A DNA stretch of 15,277 bases from Gallionellaceae bacterium UBA6222. Lineage in GTDB: Bacteria > Pseudomonadota > Gammaproteobacteria > Burkholderiales > Gallionellaceae. The DNA lies in assembly GCA_002421915.1 (NCBI GenBank), contig DISA01000074.1, positions 1 to 15,277 of the forward strand. Reading direction: 5' to 3'. The notes under the pieces are model-generated. The model did not search any database. It was not told the DNA's origin and saw only the letters and a list, made by a program, of their open reading frames with translations. Below, piece by piece: positions 1 to 6,456 of the stretch. The translations under genes and the position numbers were made by a program. The stretch's first letter is position 1. Each line of letters begins with the position of its first letter.

Positions 1-292
1 CCTCCAGCAGCACCACGCGGGTGGAAGCCACATTGAGCGACAAACGCAACAGGGTGGAGATCAACAACACCGCCGGGAACACCGCAAAATCAAGCGGCCG
101 GGTGGTATTCATCGCCACCAGCAGAACCATGATCGCCAGCGCGATATTGAACGTAAACAGAATATCCAGCAGCATTGGCGGCAGCGGCAGCACCATCATC
201 GACAGGATCATCACGATCAACAACGGCCCCGCCATACTGCGCACACCACCGCGCAGTAAAGAAGTCTTCAAGATTTGTAGCATGTCATTCAT
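1..292 (-). CDS. flhA: Flagellar biosynthesis protein FlhA, N-terminal part (runs off the window)
   Basis: FlhA is the large inner-membrane subunit of the flagellar type III export gate; it conducts export and its cytoplasmic domain docks chaperone-substrate complexes. Only the first 97 codons are present. Reading the minus strand gives MNDMLQILKTSLLRGG, then hydrophobic segments containing MVLPLPPMLLDILFTFNIAL (about residues 35-54) and RPLDFAVFPAVLLISTLLRL (about 66-85), then SLNVASTRVVLLE. These match the conserved first two membrane helices and the LNVASTR signature of FlhA. The start is the ATG at 292; an in-frame ATG at 283 (codon 4) is an alternative, and no strong Shine-Dalgarno decides between them. 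flhB lies upstream in the same direction but is separated by a 1148-codon sensor gene and a repeat-filled spacer, so flhA may need its own promoter. Confidence 0.95.
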   Translation of the reverse strand, partial: MNDMLQILKTSLLRGGVRSMAGPLLIVMILSMMVLPLPPMLLDILFTFNIALAIMVLLVAMNTTRPLDFAVFPAVLLISTLLRLSLNVASTRVVLLE

Positions 293-350
293 CTCGCGTC
301 CCGATCTTTGTGCTTTGCCTCCGGGAGTAATGGGATGGAGGCGCATGCGT

Positions 351-356
351 ATTATC
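351..356 (-). promoter_or_regulatory. Weak candidate -10 element for flhA
   Basis: On the minus strand the hexamer reads GATAAT, one base from the sigma70 consensus, within CCCGATAAT, which also resembles the flagellar sigma28 -10 (GCCGATAA). No convincing -35 of either type is seen at the proper distance. It would place a start about 50 bases before the flhA ATG. The call rests on a single short match. Confidence 0.25.
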
Positions 357-426
357 GGGAGCGAGGGGCAAAGCAAAGAGGGGAATAGAACGGGAAATGG
401 ACGGCTATTTAATCGGCTGCATTATT

Positions 427-450
427 GTGGGTCGGACTTCAGTCCGACAG
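427..450 (+). repeat. REP-like palindromic repeat, copy R1
   Basis: The copy has a GTGG head followed by the palindrome GTCGGACTTCAGTCCGAC at 431-448: a 7-bp stem closed by a TTCA loop. It forms an inverted pair with R2 (465-489), with the GTGG heads facing outward, the arrangement of REP pairs (REPIN/BIME). No T-tract follows, so it is not an obvious terminator on this strand. Confidence 0.85.
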
Positions 451-464
451 CTTCCTGAAGCACA

Positions 465-489
465 TTGTCGGGTTGAAACCCGGCCCACA
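465..489 (-). repeat. REP-like palindromic repeat, diverged copy R2
   Basis: Read on the minus strand this copy has the same GTGG head and the same TTCA loop as R1, but its stem is CGGGT/ACCCG instead of CGGAC/GTCCG. Two adjacent stem pairs have changed on both arms so that pairing is kept. One outer pair is lost (C opposite A). The copy is inverted relative to R1. Confidence 0.8.
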
Positions 490-507
490 ACCTTCGCGAC
501 ACCCCCT

Positions 508-531
508 GTGGGTCGGACTTCAGTCCGACAG
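508..531 (+). repeat. REP-like palindromic repeat, copy R3
   Basis: This copy is identical to R1 across the GTGG head and the palindrome (core 512-529). It forms the second inverted pair with R4 (587-610), with a longer inner spacer of about 55 bases. Confidence 0.85.
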
Positions 532-580
532 CGCGAGAAAAACCTCAACTGCGTCAGTTTTTACCATGACTATGCGTTCC

Positions 581-606
581 ACAAAACAGTCGGACTGAAG
601 TCCGAC
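581..606 (-). terminator. Candidate rho-independent terminator of the sensor gene, built from repeat R4
   Basis: In the minus direction the perfect GTCGGAC-TTCA-GTCCGAC hairpin is followed at once by TGTTTTGT, giving a stem-loop with a short U-rich tail just after the TAG at 619-621. The U-tract is only four long and interrupted, so efficiency is uncertain. None of the other copies has such a tail. Confidence 0.5.
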
Positions 607-610
607 CCAC
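587..610 (-). repeat. REP-like palindromic repeat, copy R4
   Basis: The core palindrome lies at 589-606, inverted relative to R1 and R3, with the GTGG head reading on the minus strand. It begins 8 bases beyond the stop codon of the sensor gene and is followed, in that gene's direction, by a short T-run. Confidence 0.85.
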
Positions 611-618
611 GAAATCAG

Positions 619-3600
619 CTAGCGCCGCAGGAACTCCCCGAATGCTTCCGCCGTGAGCGGTTTGCTGAAGTAGTAGCCCTGTACTTCGTCGCAGCCCTGC
701 AGGCGCAGGAAGGCGAGTTGTTCCGCCGTCTCCACGCCCTCGGCGATGGTGTGCAAGCCGAGGCTGCTCGCCATGTTAATGATAGCGGTGACGATGGCCT
801 TGTCTTCCGGATCGCTGCCGATGTCGCGCACGAAAGACTGGTCAATCTTGAGCTTGTAGACCTTGAAGCGTTTCAAATAACTCAATGACGAGTAGCCGGT
901 GCCGAAGTCGTCGATGGACATGCGGATGCCGTGTTCGTGCAACCTGTCCATCACTGCCACGGCCCCCTGCGGATCATCCATTGCCACCGCCTCGGTCAGT
1001 TCCAGTTCCAGCGCCTGCGCGGGTAAGCCGGTCTCGGCCAGAATGGCCGAGATGCGCAGCAGCAAGTCCGCCTGACGGAACTGCACCGCCGACAGATTGA
1101 CCGCGATCACCAGCAGCCAGCCCTGATCGAGCCAGACTTTCATCTGCATCGCCGCCGTGCGCAATACCCACTCGCCAACAGGAATGATGAGTCCGGAATT
1201 CTCGGCGATCGGAATGAATTCTGCCGGCGAAATCATGCCCAGCTCCGGATGCTGCCAGCGCAGCAAGGCTTCCGCGCCGATCACACCGCCATCATGCATG
1301 GCGATCTGCGGCTGGTAGTGCAATTGTAATTCGTTGCGCGCAAGAGCACGGCGCAAATCGGTCGCCAGACGCAGGTTGCGCGAGGAATTGACCTGCATCG
1401 CCTGGGTGAAAAAACAGAAGTCGTTGCGCCCCGCCTGCTTCGCCCGATACATCGCCGCGTCGGCATGCTTGGCCAGCGTATCCATGTCTTCGCCGTCATC
1501 CGGATAGAGGGCAATACCGATGGATGGTGTAGCGACCAGTTCATGCATATCGTACTGGTAGGGGACGGCAACCGCCTCGATCAGTTTGCGCGCCACCTTG
1601 GCCGCACCGTTCGCATCGACACCGGGCAATACCAGGATGAACTCGTCGCCACCCTGGCGCGACACCGTATCTTCCTCGCGCACAGCCTCTTTCAGCCGGC
1701 GACCGACTTCCATCAGCAGCTGGTCACCAATATTGTGGCCGAGGGTGTCGTTGATGGCCTTGAAGTGGTCGAGATCAAGGAACAGCACAGCCAACTGTAC
1801 GTGATTGCGCTGCGCCAGGCTCACGGCAAAGCGGAAGTGATCCTGCAGCAGGATACGGTTGGGCAGACCGGTAAGCTGATCAAAATGGGCGAGATGCTGG
1901 ATGCGTGCTTCGGCCTGTTTTTTCTCGGTGATGTCATCCTTGATGGTCAGATAGTTTCTGACCACACCCTGCTCGTCACGCACCGGCGCGATGCGCACGG
2001 CCTCAACATACTCGCTCCCGTCCTTGCGCAGGTTGATAAGTTCACCTTCCCATCTTTCACCACGTGTCAGATGCGCCCACATGTCGTCATAGGTCGCCCG
2101 GGCCGTCTTACCGGAACTAAGCAGGCGCTGGTTCTGCCCCACTATTTCGTCCAAGGCATACCCGGTAACCTTGGTAAAGGTGGCATTGGCATACACGATG
2201 TTGGCATCCAGATCGGTGATGACGATGGAGCTGGGGCTTTGCTCGACCGCAAGCGAGAGTTGGCGCAGTGAGTCCTGCATCTGCTGGCGTTCGCGCATAT
2301 CCGCAAAACGATTTAGCGCGTAACCGATATCCATCGCCATCTCGACCAGCAGATTGCGCGCAAATTCATCGAACGCACCGGCGGTATCGGCATAAAGCGT
2401 AAATGTGCCGACCACCACATCCTTGCGTTGCAGCGGCAGTGCGGCAGAAGCCGCCCAGCCGAATGCCGCACCGCGCTCATGCCAGTTTGCAGTCATCGGA
2501 TCATGCTGGAAATCCTGGCACCAGACCGGCTGATTCTCGCGCAAAGCTATCCCTGTCGGGCCGCGACCCGCCGCCTCATCCACCCTGATCGAAATGTCGA
2601 TACCCTCAAGATACTCGGTGCCGGCACCGAACGATGCAGCCGGGATGACCTTGTCACCCGTCTCATCCAGCATGCCGATCCACGCCATGCGCATACCGCC
2701 AAATTCGACCGCATCACGACAGACCTGCGGAAACAGTTCGTCCTCGTCGGTACAGCGCACGATGGCTTGGTTGCACTGGCTCAACGCGGCATACAGTTTG
2801 GTCATGCGCGCCAGTTGCGCCTCGGCATCCTTGCGCCGGGTGACATCGCGCGACAGCACGACAAAACGCGGCACCGCCTGATCTGCCGTGGTTTTCTTCG
2901 CCACCGCCAGCTCGTACCAGCGTTTGCCTTGCGGCATGTCAAGCGCATAAATCACACCGCGCGCAATGCCGCGCTCGTTCGCCTCCCTGAGTGCCCCCAT
3001 GACCAGTTCGGTGACATCAGCCGGCATGATTTCGGCGATGGTTTTGCCCATGAAGGCGGCGACCGGCACCAGTGGTTGATTGTCGTTTGCGGCGTGATAA
3101 TCATAAAAGCGCCCGTCCAGCCCGACCTCAAACAGCATGTCGGGCAGCGTATTCAGCGTGGCCTGCAAATCGGCACGGCTTTCCGCCAGTTGCCGTGTCC
3201 GGCTTCTCACCTGCCAGCGCAGAAACAGCGCGATACCCGTCACACCCAGCAACAGCAATGCAATGAACTGCAGCACACTCCATATGCGGGAAGGTATGGT
3301 CTCGTGCCGCAGGTCACCACCCCAGTGCTTGAGGGTAGTGAAATAGGGCGAGGATTCGGACTGCAACCATTCATCCAGATGCCGGTCGATTGCGGCCAGC
3401 AGCTCCGCGTTGCGCCCCTGTGCCGCCGCATAGAACAGGCGTGACGGCTGAAAAACGATCGGTGATTCGACCAAATCGAATTCATGCGCGTGGATTTCAC
3501 CGAAATAACGGTTGGCCACCGTGGCATCCGCCTGCCCGCGTTGTACCTGACGGAACGCCTCCTCCATCGAAGCCGCGGTCGTCATCTTGGCGCGGACACC

Positions 3601-4065
3601 AAACGCATGCAGCATGGTTTGCAAACCGGCCAGCTGGATCGCACCCTCCAGCACCACAATATGCATGTCCTGCAGATCCGGCGGCGAGGCAAGACTCGTA
3701 CCCTTACGTGTATAGAGCTGCGACCAGCTATACAGCGCAGGGATTTTGTGGAAATCAAACTGCTTGTCGCGCTCTGCGGAATACGCCACATCCGGCATCA
3801 GATCGATCTCACCCACACTGAGATACTTCAGGCAGGGCTGCCACTCGCAAGATACAAACACCAGCTGCCAGTCCTCGCGCACCGCAATCTCGCGCAACAG
3901 CTCAACCAGAATACCCGAAGGCTTTCCGTCGACACCGGTGAATATCTTCGGCTCGTTCTCGTACACGCCGACCCGCACTTCGCGCGCCACCGCAGTACCC
4001 GCCAGCAGCAGGCACGCCAGCAACAGCGGGCGCAGAATCAAGTTAGAGTGTGTTCGGGGCATCAC
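619..4065 (-). CDS. Membrane c-di-GMP sensor enzyme: SBP_bac_3 - TM - PAS - GAF - PAS - GGDEF - EAL
   Basis: Predicted inner-membrane protein that senses a periplasmic small molecule and makes or degrades cyclic di-GMP. Domains (1148 residues numbered from the GTG at 4065): signal peptide 1-27 ending AVA; type-3 periplasmic solute-binding domain about 28-245; membrane helix about 261-283; PAS about 297-413; GAF about 430-588; PAS about 603-718; GGDEF about 722-880 with intact GGDEF at 805-809 and inhibitory RxxD site (R796, D799); EAL about 890-1145 with E932, N990, E1022, DD at 1052-1053, K1073, E1109 and E1112 all present. Both catalytic domains therefore look functional, so net activity cannot be told from sequence. 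The binding domain has a CEWQPC pair (C73, C78) that could form a disulfide. The ATG at 4062 is the likelier start because AAGGG lies 8 bases upstream of it; the GTG is the codon just before. It lies between flhB and flhA, which suggests but does not prove a role in motility. Confidence 0.92.
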   Translation of the reverse strand: MMPRTHSNLILRPLLLACLLLAGTAVAREVRVGVYENEPKIFTGVDGKPSGILVELLREIAVREDWQLVFVSCEWQPCLKYLSVGEIDLMPDVAYSAERDKQFDFHKIPALYSWSQLYTRKGTSLASPPDLQDMHIVVLEGAIQLAGLQTMLHAFGVRAKMTTAASMEEAFRQVQRGQADATVANRYFGEIHAHEFDLVESPIVFQPSRLFYAAAQGRNAELLAAIDRHLDEWLQSESSPYFTTLKHWGGDLRHETIPSRIWSVLQFIALLLLGVTGIALFLRWQVRSRTRQLAESRADLQATLNTLPDMLFEVGLDGRFYDYHAANDNQPLVPVAAFMGKTIAEIMPADVTELVMGALREANERGIARGVIYALDMPQGKRWYELAVAKKTTADQAVPRFVVLSRDVTRRKDAEAQLARMTKLYAALSQCNQAIVRCTDEDELFPQVCRDAVEFGGMRMAWIGMLDETGDKVIPAASFGAGTEYLEGIDISIRVDEAAGRGPTGIALRENQPVWCQDFQHDPMTANWHERGAAFGWAASAALPLQRKDVVVGTFTLYADTAGAFDEFARNLLVEMAMDIGYALNRFADMRERQQMQDSLRQLSLAVEQSPSSIVITDLDANIVYANATFTKVTGYALDEIVGQNQRLLSSGKTARATYDDMWAHLTRGERWEGELINLRKDGSEYVEAVRIAPVRDEQGVVRNYLTIKDDITEKKQAEARIQHLAHFDQLTGLPNRILLQDHFRFAVSLAQRNHVQLAVLFLDLDHFKAINDTLGHNIGDQLLMEVGRRLKEAVREEDTVSRQGGDEFILVLPGVDANGAAKVARKLIEAVAVPYQYDMHELVATPSIGIALYPDDGEDMDTLAKHADAAMYRAKQAGRNDFCFFTQAMQVNSSRNLRLATDLRRALARNELQLHYQPQIAMHDGGVIGAEALLRWQHPELGMISPAEFIPIAENSGLIIPVGEWVLRTAAMQMKVWLDQGWLLVIAVNLSAVQFRQADLLLRISAILAETGLPAQALELELTEAVAMDDPQGAVAVMDRLHEHGIRMSIDDFGTGYSSLSYLKRFKVYKLKIDQSFVRDIGSDPEDKAIVTAIINMASSLGLHTIAEGVETAEQLAFLRLQGCDEVQGYYFSKPLTAEAFGEFLRR

Positions 4066-4094
4066 AAGAACCCTTATCCGTGTGGGCTGCCCGG

Positions 4095-4103
4095 ATTATG
4101 GCA
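4095..4103 (-). promoter_or_regulatory. Candidate extended -10 promoter for the sensor gene
   Basis: In the 119-base gap between flhB and the sensor gene the minus strand reads TGC CATAAT, an extended -10 (TGn) with a five-of-six hexamer. No good -35 is seen, which extended -10 promoters can tolerate. Transcription would start about 26 bases before the ATG at 4062. This would let the sensor gene be expressed apart from flhB. Confidence 0.35.
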
Positions 4104-4184
4104 CACCACCCTTCGCCCGGTTCACGGCACCGCCTGCAATTTGTCGGGCGCGACACATTTAGCAGGTGGCGACGGAGTCTTCCT

Positions 4185-5330
4185 TCAACCCGGCCGGGCT
4201 GCCGCCGGATCAAGTTCCTGCGGCACCGGCAATGCAGTCGGCAGCACCGGTTTTGTGCCACCCTCCTGTTTGTGGCGGCGCAATTGATAGACGTAGGCCA
4301 GCACTTCCGCCACGGCGGTGTAGAGCGCTTCCGGGATCGCGGCACCGAGTTCGCAATGTTTGTGCAGCGCGCGCGCCAGCGGGGGGGCTTCGAGGATGGG
4401 TACGTTGTGCTGTTGGGCGATTTCCCTGATCTTCGCCGCCAGCAGATGCGAACCTTTGGCCACCACGACCGGTGCGCGCATCCTGTTTTCGCTGTACTTC
4501 AGCGCCACCGCATAGTGCGTCGGGTTGGTCACCACCACATCGGCTGTGGGGATGGCAGACATCATGCGGCGCCTGGCCATCTCGCGCTGCATGCTGCGGA
4601 TGCGCCCCTTGACCTGCGGGTCGCCCTCGGTCTCTTTCGCCTCTTGCCGCACCTCCTGCTTGGTCATCTTCAGTTTTTTGCTGTGCTCGTACAGCTGGAA
4701 CGGCACATCGATGGCCACGATCAGCAGCATGCCCAGCATGATGGCGGCGAAACTCCACCAGATCAGATTGCTCATGTGCGGAATCGATTGCACCGCCGGC
4801 TCGCTCACCAGTTGCAGCACCGCCTCGCGGTTATGCCACACCACCCAGGCACCGATGCCGCCAACAATAATGGACTTGCCAATCGCCTTGACCAGTTCCA
4901 TCAGGCTGTTGCTGGAGAACATGCGGCCGATCCCTTTGAGGGGATTCAGTTTGCCAAAATTGGGCTGCAGTGGTTTGAACGAGAACAGCCAGCCGTTCAT
5001 CAGCAGTGGCGAGAACAAAGCAACCAGCAGCAGCAAAAACAGAAAAGGCAAAAAAGTCAGCAACACTTCGCTGCTCAATTCACTCAGGCGCGGCAGCAGC
5101 AGGTCGGTATGAAAAGCGAGTTGCCGGTCCAGCGTCAAACCTTCATGCAGCAGGCGCAATAAACCCTGGCCGAGGGCACTGCCCATCACCCACAGTCCGG
5201 CACCGCCGGCCAGCAGCACCATGAAAGTGGAAAGCTCGCGCGAACGCGCAACCTGCCCGTCCTCGCGCGACTTGTCCAGCTTGCGTTGCGAGGGTGATTC
5301 TGTTTTTTCGAGATCGCTGTCTTCAGACAT
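4185..5330 (-). CDS. flhB: Flagellar biosynthesis protein FlhB
   Basis: FlhB is the export-gate subunit that switches flagellar type III secretion from rod/hook to filament substrates by self-cleavage. The 381-residue length is typical. The N-terminus (SEDSDLEKTESPSQRKLDKSREDGQVARSREL) is the classic FlhB start. Four hydrophobic segments lie at about 35-60, 88-112, 145-165 and 188-212. The cytoplasmic linker is charged (KMTKQEVRQEAKETEGDPQ), and the autocleavage motif N269-P270-T271-H272 is intact. The C-terminal part (LARALHKHCELGAAIPEALY) is conserved, and the last 30 residues are a Pro/Ala-rich tail. The start at 5330 gives the expected N-terminus. The gene stands alone, with 154 bases separating it from the upstream REC-GGDEF gene and 119 from the downstream sensor gene. 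Confidence 0.97.
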   Translation of the reverse strand: MSEDSDLEKTESPSQRKLDKSREDGQVARSRELSTFMVLLAGGAGLWVMGSALGQGLLRLLHEGLTLDRQLAFHTDLLLPRLSELSSEVLLTFLPFLFLLLLVALFSPLLMNGWLFSFKPLQPNFGKLNPLKGIGRMFSSNSLMELVKAIGKSIIVGGIGAWVVWHNREAVLQLVSEPAVQSIPHMSNLIWWSFAAIMLGMLLIVAIDVPFQLYEHSKKLKMTKQEVRQEAKETEGDPQVKGRIRSMQREMARRRMMSAIPTADVVVTNPTHYAVALKYSENRMRAPVVVAKGSHLLAAKIREIAQQHNVPILEAPPLARALHKHCELGAAIPEALYTAVAEVLAYVYQLRRHKQEGGTKPVLPTALPVPQELDPAAARPG

Positions 5331-5355
5331 GTCGTCCGCCCGGGGAGATGTGCCG

Positions 5356-5382
5356 ATTATGCGCAGCCATGGCGTTGGTCAA
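5356..5382 (-). promoter_or_regulatory. Candidate sigma70-type promoter for flhB
   Basis: On the minus strand TTGACC (5377-5382) and CATAAT (5356-5361) are separated by 15 bases, two bases shorter than ideal. A start about 20 bases before the flhB ATG would result. The rest of the 5331-5484 spacer shows no gene and no clear sigma28 or sigma54 motif. Confidence 0.35.
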
Positions 5383-5484
5383 ACATGGAATTAAAGTGTT
5401 TTCCCCCGCTTCCTCCGGTGATGACGGGGTGTGCGGCCGGGTTGGATGTGTAGCACGAAAACTCCGGAGGTGCGCCGATCGCCG

Positions 5485-6456
5485 CTACCGTTTCCCGTAC
5501 TCGCCGACGACGGTACGGTTGCGTCCACCGCGTTTCGCCTGATACAACGCCGCATCGGCTGACTGCATCAATGTTTCGATTGAGCGCGTATCGTCCGGCA
5601 ATACCGACACCACGCCACAACTGATCGTGACGAACTTGCTGTCCGTCGCGTAATGCGGGACTCTCAAATCGGCAACCATCTGGCGCACCCGTTCGGCCAT
5701 CCACAGCACCCCATCCGCATCCGACTCGCCCAACACCAGTGAAAATTCTTCACCGCCATAGCGCGCTGCCAGGTCGCTGGCGCGCGGCGCGGCACGTGCG
5801 ATCTGCGCCGCCACCTGTTTGAGGCAGTCATCCCCTGCCTGATGACCATATTTGTCGTTAAATAGTTTGAAGTAGTCGACGTCCAGCATCACCAGCGACA
5901 AAGGCTTTTCCATGCGCTGGCAACGCCGCCATTCGCGCGACAGAAAATCATCCAGCGCGCGGCGGTTGGCGATGCCGGTCAGGCTGTCGGTGGTGGACAA
6001 GCGTTGCAGTTCGGCATTGGCCGCATCCAGCTTGCGCGTAACCTCGACCAGATTGCGCTGCATCCCGACCAGGCGCTGCATGGCGCGCACCTTGGCGTGA
6101 AACACCGTTTCGCTCACCGGTTTTACCAGATAGTCGTCGCCGCCGGCCGCGATACCGCGTGCCAGATCCTCGTCGCTATTCATCGCCGTCAGGAAAATGA
6201 TGGCCGCCCACTCTTCCCCCTGCTCCGCCTTGCGGATTTTGCTTGCCACTTCGAAGCCGTCGATGTCGGGCAGTTTCGCGTCCAGCAACACGATGTCCGG
6301 ATGTTCGCGGCGAAAAGTGCGCAGTGCCTGGGTGCCGGTTTCCGCGACCAGGGGATTTTCCACGCCCATGCTGGCGAGATAGCCGGTCAGCACCTTGACG
6401 GTGACTTTGCTGTCTTCCACCACGAGTATCTTGGGTGTGCTTGTTTGCTGTTTCAT
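5485..6456 (-). CDS. Response regulator with REC and GGDEF domains (diguanylate cyclase)
   Basis: Predicted cytoplasmic diguanylate cyclase controlled by phosphorylation. REC domain about 8-125: acidic pair E14-D15, phospho-acceptor D59 (PDIVLLDAKLPDIDGFE), switch T90 and K112. A helical linker (about 130-155, MQRNLVEVTRKLDAANAELQ) resembles the coiled coil joining REC to GGDEF in PleD/WspR-type proteins. GGDEF domain about 156-318: active-site GGEEF at 234-238 and inhibitory RxxD site R225-D228, so product-inhibited c-di-GMP synthesis is expected. The 323-residue length is normal. The ATG overlaps the udg stop codon as ATGA (6453-6456) and has little Shine-Dalgarno of its own, pointing to translational coupling. 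No partner histidine kinase is in the window. It is the last gene of the ispD-to-udg run. Confidence 0.93.
   Translation of the reverse strand: MKQQTSTPKILVVEDSKVTVKVLTGYLASMGVENPLVAETGTQALRTFRREHPDIVLLDAKLPDIDGFEVASKIRKAEQGEEWAAIIFLTAMNSDEDLARGIAAGGDDYLVKPVSETVFHAKVRAMQRLVGMQRNLVEVTRKLDAANAELQRLSTTDSLTGIANRRALDDFLSREWRRCQRMEKPLSLVMLDVDYFKLFNDKYGHQAGDDCLKQVAAQIARAAPRASDLAARYGGEEFSLVLGESDADGVLWMAERVRQMVADLRVPHYATDSKFVTISCGVVSVLPDDTRSIETLMQSADAALYQAKRGGRNRTVVGEYGKR

Larger units (their letters stand above)
293..618. other. Gene-poor spacer between the sensor gene and flhA
   Basis: This 326-base stretch holds no credible gene. It contains four palindromic REP-like repeats (427-450, 465-489, 508-531, 587-610) in alternating orientation. 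The part nearest flhA (293-426) has no repeats and carries only a weak promoter candidate around 351-356. An open frame crossing part of the spacer on the plus strand consists of translated repeats running into the antisense of the sensor gene, so I do not call it. Confidence 0.8.

Noticed and set aside
21..458. Plus-strand open frame of 145 codons over flhA
   Set aside because: It is the antisense of the well-supported FlhA N-terminus and continues into the repeats.
427..610. CRISPR array
   Set aside because: The repeats alternate in orientation, spacers are unequal, and there are only four copies of a palindrome, so this is a REP-type cluster.
397..888. Plus-strand open frame of 163 codons
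   Set aside because: Its first part is translated REP-like repeats (GRTSVRQ twice) and the rest is antisense to the EAL end of the sensor gene; no family resemblance or ribosome binding site.
4142..4155. Terminator after flhB
   Set aside because: TGTCG/CGACA forms only a 5-bp stem and no T-run follows in the flhB direction.
4050..5162. Plus-strand open frame of 370 codons
   Set aside because: Antisense of flhB, rich in His and Gln as expected for a shadow frame; flhB carries all family motifs.
5331..5484. sigma28 (FliA) promoter ahead of flhB
   Set aside because: A GCCGATTA-like string exists only on the opposite strand and lacks a TAAA-type -35 at proper spacing.
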